Source of the DNA: Clostridiales bacterium
GTDB lineage: Bacteria; Bacillota; Clostridia; Saccharofermentanales; Saccharofermentanaceae
Reading direction: 5' to 3'
DNA: 50,710 nt
Assembly: GCA_017428545.1 (NCBI GenBank)
Contig: JAFRQR010000001.1
Coordinates: 1 to 50,710, forward strand
A model generated the notes under the pieces. That model saw only the letters and a list, made by a program, of their open reading frames with translations. It ran no database searches and had not been told where the DNA came from. The translations under genes were made by a program, and so were the position numbers. This document shows, one piece after another, positions 32,294 through 40,355 of the stretch (position 1 is the stretch's first letter; each line of letters opens with the position of its first letter).

Positions 32294-33589
32294 TTACGAA
32301 TCACTATAATGATACTTCTTTAATCTCGATCCGAAAACCAGACAATGTATGGTTCCAGAAAGTCCCAGGATGCCCATCATGAGCGCGGCGCCGGACCCTT
32401 TTCCCGATCCGAAAAGTGTCGTCAGTACTTCGGAATAAGCATGTCTTGCCATAAAGGGTTCACATATGTGATCGACCATGAATCCGCCGAGGAAAAGACC
32501 GATTGGGATCGTGAAAAACTGGAAAGTATTCCGGCACGCATAGACTCTTCCCTGCAGCTCCACGGGGATTGAGTTCCGAAGGACCACATCCAGATTCGCG
32601 CTCATGACCGGAACCAGTATCCATCCGATGATCTGTCCCAGGCACCACAGCACCGGTTCTCTGGAGAAAGCCAGAACGAAGTTTTCCACGCTTAAGGAGA
32701 TAAGCATCGTCACGAATATGACTCGTACACGGTCCTTCGGTTTCGGCATCTTTGATACGATCAGACTTCCGATGACCATCGCAATTCCGGAACATGCTGT
32801 CACGATACCCAGTACTTCTTTTCCGCCTCTCGGGTTCGGGATCACATACCCATATAGTGTCGCGTCAAAGGCAGATGCCACGAGATTAACGCCTGACATA
32901 AAGAGGATCAGCGAGAACACCAGCGGTGTTTTCTTAAGAAAACGAAGTCCCTCTTTGGCAAGCGTGATCGTGCTCTCTTTTTTCTCACTCGGCTTTTCCG
33001 GGATCTGCACAAATCGCAGAAGTGCCACAAAAGCCGTGGCAAATGTAAGAAGATCCAATGCAAAAACAGAACTCATGCCCAGCAGCCCGTAAAGTGCCGT
33101 AGCGATCAGCGGGTGCAAAATGGAATTCAGTGAGCGGGTCAGCGAATTCATAGCGCTGATCTTCTGATAATGTGTCTTTGGCACGATCAGGGTCATGGTC
33201 ACTTCCGACGCCGGCTGCTGTACCGTATTCATCAGTCCGGAAAAGACATTGATCGCATAAAGATGCCAGACCGCCAGAGTGTCTGTCTTATAAAGAAGAA
33301 ACACGACGACCGTGCATAGAGCCGCCAGTGTGTCGCACACCAGCATGGTCTTTTTCTTATTGAACCGGTCCGTCAGCGCACCTGCGAAAATGCTCATAAT
33401 GACATAAGGCGCATACGTACAGATCGTCAGCGCCGCCGTACCTAAAGCGGATCCGGTCTTGTCATATAGCCACAGCGTCAGCGCAAATGCCGTGATGCTT
33501 GATCCCAGCTGGGACAGGCTCTGCGTGCTCCAAATGACATAGAAATCCCGAAGCGGATTCTTTTTCGTATTTACTTTTTCGTTATTCAT
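32294..33589 (-). CDS. MFS efflux transporter, macrolide-exporter-like
   Basis: 431 residues with about 12 membrane helices. It has the MFS loop 2-3 motif GALTDRFNKKKTML, and the N-terminal FYVIWSTQSLSQLGSSITAFAL pattern is that of the MefA/MFS_3 group of drug and siderophore exporters. A later block is LQGRVYACRNTFQFFTIPIG, in which the RV-x-ACRN-type signature is common to this group. Likely exports a hydrophobic compound. The start codon's ribosome binding site lies in a hairpin preceded by a 12-codon leader frame, suggesting translational attenuation. Confidence 0.88.
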   Translation of the reverse strand: MNNEKVNTKKNPLRDFYVIWSTQSLSQLGSSITAFALTLWLYDKTGSALGTAALTICTYAPYVIMSIFAGALTDRFNKKKTMLVCDTLAALCTVVVFLLYKTDTLAVWHLYAINVFSGLMNTVQQPASEVTMTLIVPKTHYQKISAMNSLTRSLNSILHPLIATALYGLLGMSSVFALDLLTFATAFVALLRFVQIPEKPSEKKESTITLAKEGLRFLKKTPLVFSLILFMSGVNLVASAFDATLYGYVIPNPRGGKEVLGIVTACSGIAMVIGSLIVSKMPKPKDRVRVIFVTMLISLSVENFVLAFSREPVLWCLGQIIGWILVPVMSANLDVVLRNSIPVELQGRVYACRNTFQFFTIPIGLFLGGFMVDHICEPFMARHAYSEVLTTLFGSGKGSGAALMMGILGLSGTIHCLVFGSRLKKYHYSDS

Positions 33590-33591
33590 AT

Positions 33592-33682
33592 CTTTGCTCC
33601 TTATAGTTGAAATGACTTTAGAAGCAAAGCTCGAGGAAAACTATTTCTTCCTCCACACAGTCTCCTCAGGCTCTGCGTGGAG
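33592..33682 (-). promoter_or_regulatory. Attenuator-like hairpin set upstream of the MFS gene
   Basis: Three stems are possible in the minus-strand RNA. A: CTCCACGCA (33674-33682) with TGTGTGGAG (33651-33659), 9 bp with one G-U. B: GAGGAA (33648-33653) with TTCCTC (33633-33638). C: CTTTGCTTC (33621-33629) with GGAGCAAAG (33592-33600), 9 bp with one G-U. Stem C contains the GGAG ribosome binding site of the transporter. A and B share the GAG at 33651-33653, so they exclude each other. The 5' arm of A overlaps the end of the leader frame. Confidence 0.55.
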
Positions 33683-33704
33683 CATCTGCAATGCAGCGTT
33701 TCAT
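33666..33704 (-). CDS. Putative 12-residue leader peptide of the MFS gene
   Basis: ATG at 33702-33704 is preceded by AGGAAGG at a 10 nt distance. The frame encodes MKRCIADAPRRA and ends in TGA at 33666. A short, basic, arginine-rich peptide before a drug exporter is what ribosome-stalling leader peptides of the erm/mef/msr type look like. Stalling here would cover the 5' arm of hairpin A. The call rests on position, RBS and structure only. Confidence 0.45.
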   Translation of the reverse strand: MKRCIADAPRRA

Positions 33705-33862
33705 GGTGATCCGTCCTTCCTAAGAATTTTCAATTCATCGCATATTGTATCACCGGTCCCGGCAGAAAACCGCCGGATTAAACTTACGGTATAGATAGTT
33801 ATTCTATGACCGATCCGGAATGTGCCTGGCCTTTCCTGCTCATCGCGTTTTCCGAAAAAACG

Positions 33863-34654
33863 TCAGCTGATCGTGCAGAGTTTGCCTCGAAGAATATAAC
33901 CGAGTTTCTCATAGCACTTGTTGGACGCAACATAGTCCGCATCCGTATAGAGCATCGGAAGATATCCTTCTTCTTTCGCGATCTTCGATACCTCATATAC
34001 CAGATGTTCCGCATAGTGACGCCGGCGGTATTCAGTTCTGGTAAATACCAATCCGATGGACGCCATATCCTGTACCGGATGCCAGTGGCAGCTCGCAACA
34101 AATTCCCCGTCATCCGTCTTCCAAAGATACATCGATCCTTCGCGGATCCCGTTTTCCGCATCGATCCTGTACTGTTCTCTACTGGCCTTATCGATTCCGA
34201 CAGCATCATGGAATATCTCGAAAAAGTCCGTCAAAACATCGACATCTTCCATCGTGCACTTATGGATGTGCCCGTCTGTCACGGTTTTCGGCGGGATCAG
34301 CTCCGGACAGTCATAGGCAAAAAGATTCGTCGAGATCGAAAGATGAAGTCCTTCTTTTTCGGCTCTTCGGATAAAGAAATCCGCCAGTTCGTACTTGATG
34401 TTGAAACGGTGCTTTCCATCCATGACCCCGTGTTCTTTTGCTACCTGAAAAGCACTTTCCATCTCCTCCTCGGATGCATCGTCCGGCATCCAGATCCACA
34501 CCGGATACGGCTGCCCCGTAAAGCAGAGAATGAACCTTTCGTGATCCGTCAGGCGAAGCTCACATTCCCCGCCGATGATCCTCGAAAGAACCGAGAAAGT
34601 ATACTTGTCCTGAGCAAGTAATGCGTAATCTCTTTCATCTACGTAATTGTCCAT
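33863..34654 (-). CDS. GNAT acetyltransferase with an added N-terminal domain
   Basis: 263 residues. The C-terminal half is the GNAT fold (MASIGLVFTRTEYRRRHYAE; loop YRRRHYA; then VASNKCYEKLGYIL). The N-terminal ~125 residues (RIIGGECELRLTDHERFILCFTGQPYPVW in part GGECELRL and PYPVWIWMPDD) form a second alpha/beta domain, as in two-domain GNATs of Firmicutes. Substrate unknown. GGAGGAG is upstream of the ATG. The 33705-33862 interval holds the MFS leader promoter region; no gene. Confidence 0.85.
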   Translation of the reverse strand: MDNYVDERDYALLAQDKYTFSVLSRIIGGECELRLTDHERFILCFTGQPYPVWIWMPDDASEEEMESAFQVAKEHGVMDGKHRFNIKYELADFFIRRAEKEGLHLSISTNLFAYDCPELIPPKTVTDGHIHKCTMEDVDVLTDFFEIFHDAVGIDKASREQYRIDAENGIREGSMYLWKTDDGEFVASCHWHPVQDMASIGLVFTRTEYRRRHYAEHLVYEVSKIAKEEGYLPMLYTDADYVASNKCYEKLGYILRGKLCTIS

Positions 34655-34883
34655 CTGTTACTCCTCCTACTGTTATCAGTAGCCTCTGGTGCGATCCATT
34701 TGTAATATTTTACACTATACTCCAAAGACAATTCTATTTTGCTGCAATCTCCAATTTGATAGTTCCTAAGCTGTCTTCCTATCAGCGGACGCATGATCAT
34801 GGATGACGGAGTCACGGAGCGTAACATCGCTGTCACCACTGGTATATGGCACTTCCCCGCAGATGCATGCACACTGAAGATGC

Positions 34884-34912
34884 TTGAAGCGAACGGAAAA
34901 CCCGTTCATAAT
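34884..34912 (+). promoter_or_regulatory. Promoter with an inverted repeat between -35 and -10
   Basis: -35 TTGAAG (34884-34889), 17 nt, -10 CATAAT (34907-34912). GAACGG-AAAAC-CCGTTC (34891-34907) fills the spacer and is a likely operator for the HTH protein encoded downstream. Confidence 0.55.
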
Positions 34913-34933
34913 AAATGTATCTGGAGGTGCACT

Positions 34934-35506
34934 ATGACACTTGGTGAGAAGATTAAAGAAGCTAGAAAAGCAGCCGGCCTTTCGCAGGAACAGTTCGCAG
35001 AGAAGATGAATGTTTCACGATCCGCAGTAGCAAAATGGGAAACGGATAAGGGTCTTCCGGATATCGGAAACCTTAAAGTCATGGCAGATCTTTTGCATGT
35101 AAGTGTGGACTATCTTATAGATGATGGAAACAAACCGCAGTTCAATGAGATCTCCGAGCCGATCGATCTCAGCGCTTTTGAAAAGGCGGGAAAATGCAGG
35201 AGCAAGCAGGATGCTGCATGTGTTTCTAAGAACACAAATGCAGACGCTATCTATGCGCTGATCCGTTCCAAAAAACTCTCTGTCAAAGAACAGATCGCAG
35301 ATTTCGTTGCAGGTCCCGGAATCATCCAGGGCGCAGATTATCTCAGAGAGAATCCCGCTTTCTACCTCGTAGAACGCGGCAGCCGTCAGTTCCTTGTAAA
35401 GGTAACCAAAGACTTCATCACCACATCCGACCTCGCAGAGAAAGTCTCCCCCTCCAAGTTCGTCCTCGGATCATACAAGTTTAAGAAAGCCTATCAGTTG
35501 AAGTAA
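34934..35506 (+). CDS. XRE-family HTH regulator
   Basis: 190 residues from ATG 34934 (GGAGGT upstream). HTH: LSQEQFAEKMNVSRSAVAKW, then DKGLPDIGNLKVMADLLHVS. The C-terminal ~90 residues (VKEQIADFVAGPGIIQGADYL, then RQFLVKVTKDFITTSDLAEKV) look like a small alpha/beta domain of unknown function. Probably autoregulated through the GAACGG/CCGTTC palindrome. Its last 13 nt overlap the end of the convergent SAP-domain gene. The 34655-34933 interval holds this promoter and that of the minus-strand GNAT, and no other gene. Confidence 0.88.
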   Translation: MTLGEKIKEARKAAGLSQEQFAEKMNVSRSAVAKWETDKGLPDIGNLKVMADLLHVSVDYLIDDGNKPQFNEISEPIDLSAFEKAGKCRSKQDAACVSKNTNADAIYALIRSKKLSVKEQIADFVAGPGIIQGADYLRENPAFYLVERGSRQFLVKVTKDFITTSDLAEKVSPSKFVLGSYKFKKAYQLK

Positions 35507-36090
35507 GTGATCAGAAGGTCGTGGGTATAGACCTTCTCCTGATCCGATTCTCTTACGATCTTCCACAGTTTCGCAGCTGTTTTCAATCTGTCCGGGAAGA
35601 CTTCTGTTGCCGGATCGGCGCAGAAGTCTTTCACGAACTGATTCCACTGAAGTGCCGACTTATCGTACGTCGCATAGGTCTTCTTCCCGTAATATATATC
35701 GAGAAGATCTCCCAACGTGAAGCTCTCATCGCCATTATCTTTCACAGCTTTAGCCGTTGCTACCATATCTACATTAAATTTGAACCGGCTTTCTCCGGTC
35801 TGCTTTTCGAAAAATTCCCGGAACCTGGGGCCGAAGGTAAATCCACATTCGATCAAGCCGGTCTGAAGCGTCAGTTCCATAACCTTTGCCGTCTTTCTTT
35901 TCACCGACTTTTTCTCCGGAAGGATTTTCTCCCCAGAGAAATACGCTTCGATCACTTTATTCAATTCGATCTTGCCGCTCGGCGCTTTAAGGCCATGTGC
36001 CTTACAGATCCGGATCAGTTCCTCTCTGTACCAGTAGTACTTCGAGAACTCGGCAAAATCCTTAATGCTGTCAAAATCAGGTCTTTCCAT
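35494..36090 (-). CDS. SAP-domain-like protein
   Basis: 198 residues from ATG 36088-36090, 4 nt after the stop of the methyltransferase gene (AGGTGAT upstream). The N-terminal WYREELIRICKAHGLKAPSG, then KIELNKVIEAYFSG, has the helix-turn-helix pattern of a SAP/HeH nucleic-acid-binding domain. The C-terminal part (KSALQWNQFVKDFCADPA, then KLWKIVRESDQEKVYTHDLL) resembles DUF6434. Cytosolic; function unknown. Co-transcribed with the methyltransferase and perhaps the 36739 GNAT. Confidence 0.7.
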   Translation of the reverse strand: MERPDFDSIKDFAEFSKYYWYREELIRICKAHGLKAPSGKIELNKVIEAYFSGEKILPEKKSVKRKTAKVMELTLQTGLIECGFTFGPRFREFFEKQTGESRFKFNVDMVATAKAVKDNGDESFTLGDLLDIYYGKKTYATYDKSALQWNQFVKDFCADPATEVFPDRLKTAAKLWKIVRESDQEKVYTHDLLITYFN

Positions 36091-36094
36091 ATCA

Positions 36095-36718
36095 TCACCT
36101 GCTGAAATCCATACGGACCAGAGCTTTCCCATTCGGGAGCGTCTCGATGCTACGATGGATCAGGGAATACCCGATCTCCTTCATTGCCTTCTCCAGGGCA
36201 TCTTCTTCCATTTGGTGATGCACTTCATCCAGCCTGTCAAATGCGTGAAGATATGGCGAATCGGAGACCCACTGCTTCGTATCCGTGTTGATCTGGATCA
36301 CACAGGAACAATACTTCGGGCGCACTTTCGAAACGGCCTTCTGAAAAGCTTCGTACCCGATATACTCGATCAGGAGATTGGCAATCAGAAGATCCGCCTC
36401 CGGAAGCTTCTCAGCTTCATTGACCAGATCGATCGGGATGCACTTAAGGATCCCCTGAAGGTCCGGATATCTTTCCTCTGTTGCACGAAGATAGTCTTCG
36501 TTGATATCCACGCCGTACACGGTCTTATACTTTTCTTTCCGGACGTGCTCGAGGCCGTTTCCGCCGGCTACACCCAGAACCATCGCCGTCTCCACCAGGT
36601 AGGATCCGAACTGGTCTTTCATCATCGCATTCATCGTCTGAAGCTGATGGACCGAATCCAGGCTCATATGGTCCTCATAGTCCTGAAGACTGATTTCTTT
36701 CCACGGATTGTCAGCCAT
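36095..36718 (-). CDS. Class I SAM-dependent methyltransferase
   Basis: 207 residues. Motif I is AMVLGVAGGNGLEHV (glycine-rich loop), motif II is TVYGVDINEDYL, motif IV is LLIANLLIEYIGY. The N-terminal WKEISLQDYEDHMSLDSV is typical of a small Firmicutes group of Methyltransf_25-like proteins. Substrate unknown. Its start is 20 nt after the stop of the 36739 GNAT and its end is 4 nt before the SAP-like gene, so the three form a tight operon. Confidence 0.85.
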   Translation of the reverse strand: MADNPWKEISLQDYEDHMSLDSVHQLQTMNAMMKDQFGSYLVETAMVLGVAGGNGLEHVRKEKYKTVYGVDINEDYLRATEERYPDLQGILKCIPIDLVNEAEKLPEADLLIANLLIEYIGYEAFQKAVSKVRPKYCSCVIQINTDTKQWVSDSPYLHAFDRLDEVHHQMEEDALEKAMKEIGYSLIHRSIETLPNGKALVRMDFSR

Positions 36719-36738
36719 TTCCTGTACACTTCCTTGTT

Positions 36739-37305
36739 TTACTTTCGGATCGCCCAGTAATTCTTATAGGCGTGCCGGTCTTCACTTCCGACAAGAAGTC
36801 TGTCGGTCTTTTCAAACCCGATCTTCTTTGCCGCATCGATCCGCTCTACCGCATAAAGTGGAATCTTCGTGATTATCTCCTCACACTCAAGAAGAGTATA
36901 TGCTTCGGGGATCAGAAGTGCAAAAATGCTCTGTATTTCCTCCGACTTTTCGTAGTCAGATCTCACGTCCAGACGGATCAGACCGTCGCCGTCAAATTCG
37001 TCATCAGAGGGCCGGTGGAACATCTCGATCGTACCGATGGCCTTCGAGATCTTCTTATCCACGATCGTCAGGCGGACGAACCACTTGTCCCGGTACGAAT
37101 CCAGCCAGAACCGGATCGCCCCGTCCATCTTCTCTTTCGTGTCGTAGTAGAAATTATCTTCATGACAGTTATCGCTGTTAAAAAACGGCAGCGCCTGCTT
37201 ATCTCCATAGACCAGAAGAAGGTCTTCCGCATCTTCCTCCTTTACGAAGCGCATCAGCCATCTTTCATTTTCAAGTACAGGACACTGTTCGTATATATTG
37301 CTCAT
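36739..37305 (-). CDS. GNAT family N-acetyltransferase
   Basis: 188 residues. RimJ/L-like: ENERWLMRFVKEEDAEDLLLVY, here in part NERWLMRFVKEEDAEDLL. It continues with KAIGTIEMFHRPSDDEFDGD, IRLDVRSDYEKSEEI and RIDAAKKIGFEKTDRLLVG. The usual acetyl-CoA loop R-x-x-G is replaced by SDYEKSEEI, so cofactor binding may be altered or the protein may be non-catalytic. First gene of the tight minus-strand set with the methyltransferase and SAP-like gene. Confidence 0.75.
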   Translation of the reverse strand: MSNIYEQCPVLENERWLMRFVKEEDAEDLLLVYGDKQALPFFNSDNCHEDNFYYDTKEKMDGAIRFWLDSYRDKWFVRLTIVDKKISKAIGTIEMFHRPSDDEFDGDGLIRLDVRSDYEKSEEIQSIFALLIPEAYTLLECEEIITKIPLYAVERIDAAKKIGFEKTDRLLVGSEDRHAYKNYWAIRK

Positions 37306-37322
37306 TTCATTTTTCTCCTAAA

Positions 37323-37982
37323 TCAATATTCGTAAGATCGGTTTGTAACCTTCAGACCTGCAACATAGTCGCATCCTTTTTCTTTCACGTTATTCGGATC
37401 CATCGGGTAGTGGATGTTATACGAAACACTTTTTTCTCCAAAGCGGTCCGCAAGGAATTCTTCGTCAACATGTCCTCCAACGATTTCGAGACACACCATT
37501 ACGTGATCATCTCCGGGTACGATCTCTTTTTCCCAGAGATATCTGCATTCCAGATTCATAAAGCATTCTTCTACCATCGGTGCATCTACCCAGGAAGCCT
37601 TTTCCACGGTAAGTCCGGATGCGGAGATCTCATCCGCTTCAAACTGATTATTCTGGATCGTTTTCATGCAGTCTTCGTACTTGTCTGAAGACATGAAATT
37701 GATGACCGCTTCCTTCTTCTCGTTCAGCGTCTGATGAAGGTGTCCGCCTTTTGTAACACTGGCAAGAACAGCGAAATATCCGTTACCGTGATCCGCGCTG
37801 GTAAACGTCGCCCACGACTGCATCGTCGCGTTCGGTTGACCGTTGGATTTGTAGGTCGTTACGAGAAACATCGGTGTCGGGATCCCCATAATGAATTCTT
37901 TCCAGTCGAACCCGAAATTCCTGGAAAACTCAGCATATGTTCCCTGAAGGGAAGATGGCATTTCTTTATAGTGCTGTTTCAT
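37323..37982 (-). CDS. Flavin reductase-like protein (FMN-binding split barrel)
   Basis: 219 residues. PTPMFLVTTYKSNGQPNATM is the family's FMN-binding start, with SWATFTSADHGNGYFAVLAS and later ECRYLWEKEIVPGDDHVMVCLEIVGGHVDE in part LEIVGGHVDEEFL. Members bind FMN and pass electrons from NAD(P)H or ferredoxin to small molecules. It is 17 nt upstream of the 36739 GNAT on the same strand, so the operon may start here. A divergent GNAT begins at 38119. Confidence 0.85.
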   Translation of the reverse strand: MKQHYKEMPSSLQGTYAEFSRNFGFDWKEFIMGIPTPMFLVTTYKSNGQPNATMQSWATFTSADHGNGYFAVLASVTKGGHLHQTLNEKKEAVINFMSSDKYEDCMKTIQNNQFEADEISASGLTVEKASWVDAPMVEECFMNLECRYLWEKEIVPGDDHVMVCLEIVGGHVDEEFLADRFGEKSVSYNIHYPMDPNNVKEKGCDYVAGLKVTNRSYEY

Positions 37983-38118
37983 TTTTTACTCCATTTTCTT
38001 TAAAGCGTTAAGAGCGCAATGCCTGAAAATAGTCTGTTTTCGTTCAGTATAGCATAGCCTCTTTCAGCATGTTCCGTGATATAATCTGAATCAATCTAGA
38101 AGACAACGGAGAAGGATC

Positions 38119-38580
38119 ATGGACAGAACGATCACCATTGCTCAGCCTAAAGATGCAGATATCGTTTACGAGATCACTCAGGTCACGATCAACACGGTAT
38201 ATCCGAAATACTATCCGGTAGGTGCGGTCGAATTCTTCAGCCGGCATCATTCGATGGATAAGATCGTTTCCGATATTTCAAATGGAAACGTGTACCTTCT
38301 GAATGTTGACGGAAAGACCGCCGGCACGGTAACAGTCGCTGAGAATCACATCTGCAGGCTCTTCGTTCTTCCCGAATGTCAGCATCAGGGCTTCGGAAAA
38401 GCACTGATGGACTTCGCTGAAGAGAAGATCTTTTCATCCTTCGATACGATCGAACTGGATGCGTCTTTCCCTGCCAAAAGAATCTATCTTAAGCGTGGAT
38501 ATACCGAGATCGAATATAACGTGATCGATGCCGCAAACGGCGATCACTTATGTTATGACGTTATGAGAAAGATCCGCTGA
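38119..38580 (+). CDS. GNAT family N-acetyltransferase
   Basis: 153 residues. ICRLFVLPECQHQGFGKALM has the acetyl-CoA loop QHQGFGKAL, the preceding strand is KTAGTVTVAENH, and the final AKRIYLKRGYTEI is the usual C-terminal helix-strand. The codons for GKAL include one of the AAAAGCAC sites. Promoter TATAAT at about 38080. Ends 20 nt inside the convergent DUF3795 gene. Confidence 0.88.
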   Translation: MDRTITIAQPKDADIVYEITQVTINTVYPKYYPVGAVEFFSRHHSMDKIVSDISNGNVYLLNVDGKTAGTVTVAENHICRLFVLPECQHQGFGKALMDFAEEKIFSSFDTIELDASFPAKRIYLKRGYTEIEYNVIDAANGDHLCYDVMRKIR

Positions 38581-38908
38581 TCCCGAGGTTCTCTCTGGCT
38601 TCCATATTGTTTCCGAGGACCATCGCCGCCTTCTCACAAGAAGCGACTTCGTTGCAGTCAGCGCATGTCTCGTACTTCTTTTCCGAAGAACAGATCTTGA
38701 TCGGACACATGGATTCACAGAAAGGAAACTTCACGCCCGGAACACGGCATCCGGTGCAGTTGATCATCTCCGGCGTGATCTCGACTTCGTTCATGACAGA
38801 CCACTCTTTCGCCACTTTCTGACGAAGCGCATCATCATTATTCATCGTCGCGATACGTGCTTCACACTTCTCGCAGTCCAAGCCGCAATATGCAATAAAT
38901 TCGTTCAT
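38561..38908 (-). CDS. Free-standing DUF3795 cysteine-rich protein
   Basis: 115 residues from ATG 38906-38908 (GGAAGGTG upstream). Starts FIAYCGLDCEKCEARIAT and has INCTGCRVPG, FCESMCPIKIC, and ETCADCNEVASCEKA, giving at least ten cysteines in CxxC-type pairs that probably bind zinc or an iron-sulfur centre. Its start matches the second domain of the 15077 fusion protein (IAYCGLSCAHC). Function unknown. The last 20 nt overlap the end of the convergent GNAT gene. Confidence 0.85.
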   Translation of the reverse strand: MNEFIAYCGLDCEKCEARIATMNNDDALRQKVAKEWSVMNEVEITPEMINCTGCRVPGVKFPFCESMCPIKICSSEKKYETCADCNEVASCEKAAMVLGNNMEARENLGISGSFS

Positions 38909-39019
38909 ATAAACACCTTCCTTGTTATGGATTTGTCGACCTCTATATTGTAGCACATTTGTTCGGTTTTGTTCAAGCGTTTTTCCTATACCGGTCATAT
39001 ATTTTTCAAAGGGATTGGA

Positions 39020-39709
39020 TCACTTCAGATCGCAGAGGAGCCCTGCATAAGGGAACTTGTAAAGAAGTGCTTTGTTGCCGTAGAACTCCACTTCTTTTCC
39101 TTCTGCTTTCCCGGCCTGGATCTCTTTTGCGCCCTCGATGAGCTTGCCGATCAGATCCGGAGAGGCAGGAAAAGATCCGTGCATCGGATAGATCTCGTCG
39201 AACTGTCCCTGCAGTTCGGAAAGATGTTCGAGGCTATCGATGTAGCGGTCCAGGTTCCGCATGGGACCGAACATGAAGATATTGCGGTCCGAGATCGTAT
39301 CACCGCTGATGAGAATGCGGTTTTCCACGTCAAGAAGCGCAATGCTTCCCGGGGTGTGTCCCGGGATATCGATCACGCGGAGGATCCTTCCGCCGAGGTC
39401 AAATTCATCGCCCTCTTTGACAGGAAGGATCTCACATTTTCCGCCGAAATTTCTGTAGTTTTCTTCTTCAGCCGGAGACATATATACTTCGGCAAAAGCA
39501 CCGTTCCCGGAGATGTGATCGGGATCGGCGTGGGTATTTATCAGAAGGAGCGGAAGATCCGTAAGGCCTTCTGCAATCTTCCTTGCATCCGGTGCATTCA
39601 TGCCTGTATCCACAAGTGCGGCTTTCTCTTTTCCGCAAAGGAGCAGGAAACGTACTCCGCCGTCTTCGATCCGCCAGGTGCTGTCATTGATCCGGATTGC
39701 TTCTGCCAT
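39020..39709 (-). CDS. MBL-fold metallohydrolase
   Basis: 229 residues. THADPDHISGN gives the HxDxDH metal site, IDIPGHTPGSIALLD the next histidine, LISGDTISDR the bridging Asp, and YPMHGSF the last His. This is the glyoxalase II-like group, likely hydrolysing a thioester or lactone with two metal ions. Cytosolic, monocistronic. Its 5' region (39710-39802) contains an AAAAGCAC-type octamer 14 nt upstream of the start codon. Confidence 0.9.
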   Translation of the reverse strand: MAEAIRINDSTWRIEDGGVRFLLLCGKEKAALVDTGMNAPDARKIAEGLTDLPLLLINTHADPDHISGNGAFAEVYMSPAEEENYRNFGGKCEILPVKEGDEFDLGGRILRVIDIPGHTPGSIALLDVENRILISGDTISDRNIFMFGPMRNLDRYIDSLEHLSELQGQFDEIYPMHGSFPASPDLIGKLIEGAKEIQAGKAEGKEVEFYGNKALLYKFPYAGLLCDLK

Positions 39710-39802
39710 GGTTCATCCTCCAGTGCTTTTGACGTAGTTCATACATTGATTATATCACTCGCCAAAACCGAAGAAAGAACTGCCGTTTTTCCGATATAAC
39801 CC

Positions 39803-40324
39803 TCACTTGCATCCCGATTCAGAAAGCCATTTCTTCACAGGATCACCGGAAGATCCGGCACGGCTGCCGTTGATGGAAAGGCCTCTTTTTACCTCGGCAC
39901 CTTTTGCATACTTCTTGATATCTTTTTCCGAGCTTCCCATGCCGCTTCCCTCGTTCGTGCAGAAAGGAAGGATCGTCTTTCCGGTGAAGTCATAGGCCTC
40001 CAGGAAGGTCGCCACGGCCATCGGGATCGTTCCCCAGTAGTTCGGGTAACCCAGGATAACGGTGTCATACTCATCGATGCTGCTAGGATAGCTGACCAGT
40101 TCCGGACGGGCATTTGCCTGAAGGTCTTTCTTCGCTTCGTCGATACATGTCATATACGAAGCGGAATATGGTTTTTTCATCTCGATCTTAAAGGTATCGG
40201 CGTCGATCAGGTCCTTCATGAGACCCACTACGATCTCGGTATTTCCCACGTCCACATACTTCATGGACCCGCCGAAATAGTTTTCATCTGCTCTTGAAAA
40301 GAATGCGATCAATGTCTTTGTCAT
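39803..40324 (-). CDS. Flavodoxin-like protein
   Basis: 173 residues from ATG 40322-40324 (GGAGGA upstream). MTKTLIAFFSRADENY with the FMN-phosphate loop, then DEYDTVILGYPNYWGTIPMA, FTGKTILPFCTNEGSGMG and a C-terminal GDPVKKWLSES. This is the flavodoxin_4 group often encoded with aldo/keto reductases in Clostridia. It likely carries electrons for its operon partners. Third gene after the aldo/keto reductase and CMD genes, 31 nt after the latter. Confidence 0.9.
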   Translation of the reverse strand: MTKTLIAFFSRADENYFGGSMKYVDVGNTEIVVGLMKDLIDADTFKIEMKKPYSASYMTCIDEAKKDLQANARPELVSYPSSIDEYDTVILGYPNYWGTIPMAVATFLEAYDFTGKTILPFCTNEGSGMGSSEKDIKKYAKGAEVKRGLSINGSRAGSSGDPVKKWLSESGCK

Positions 40325-40355
40325 ATTATTTTTCCTCCGCTTATCTGTCCGTACT

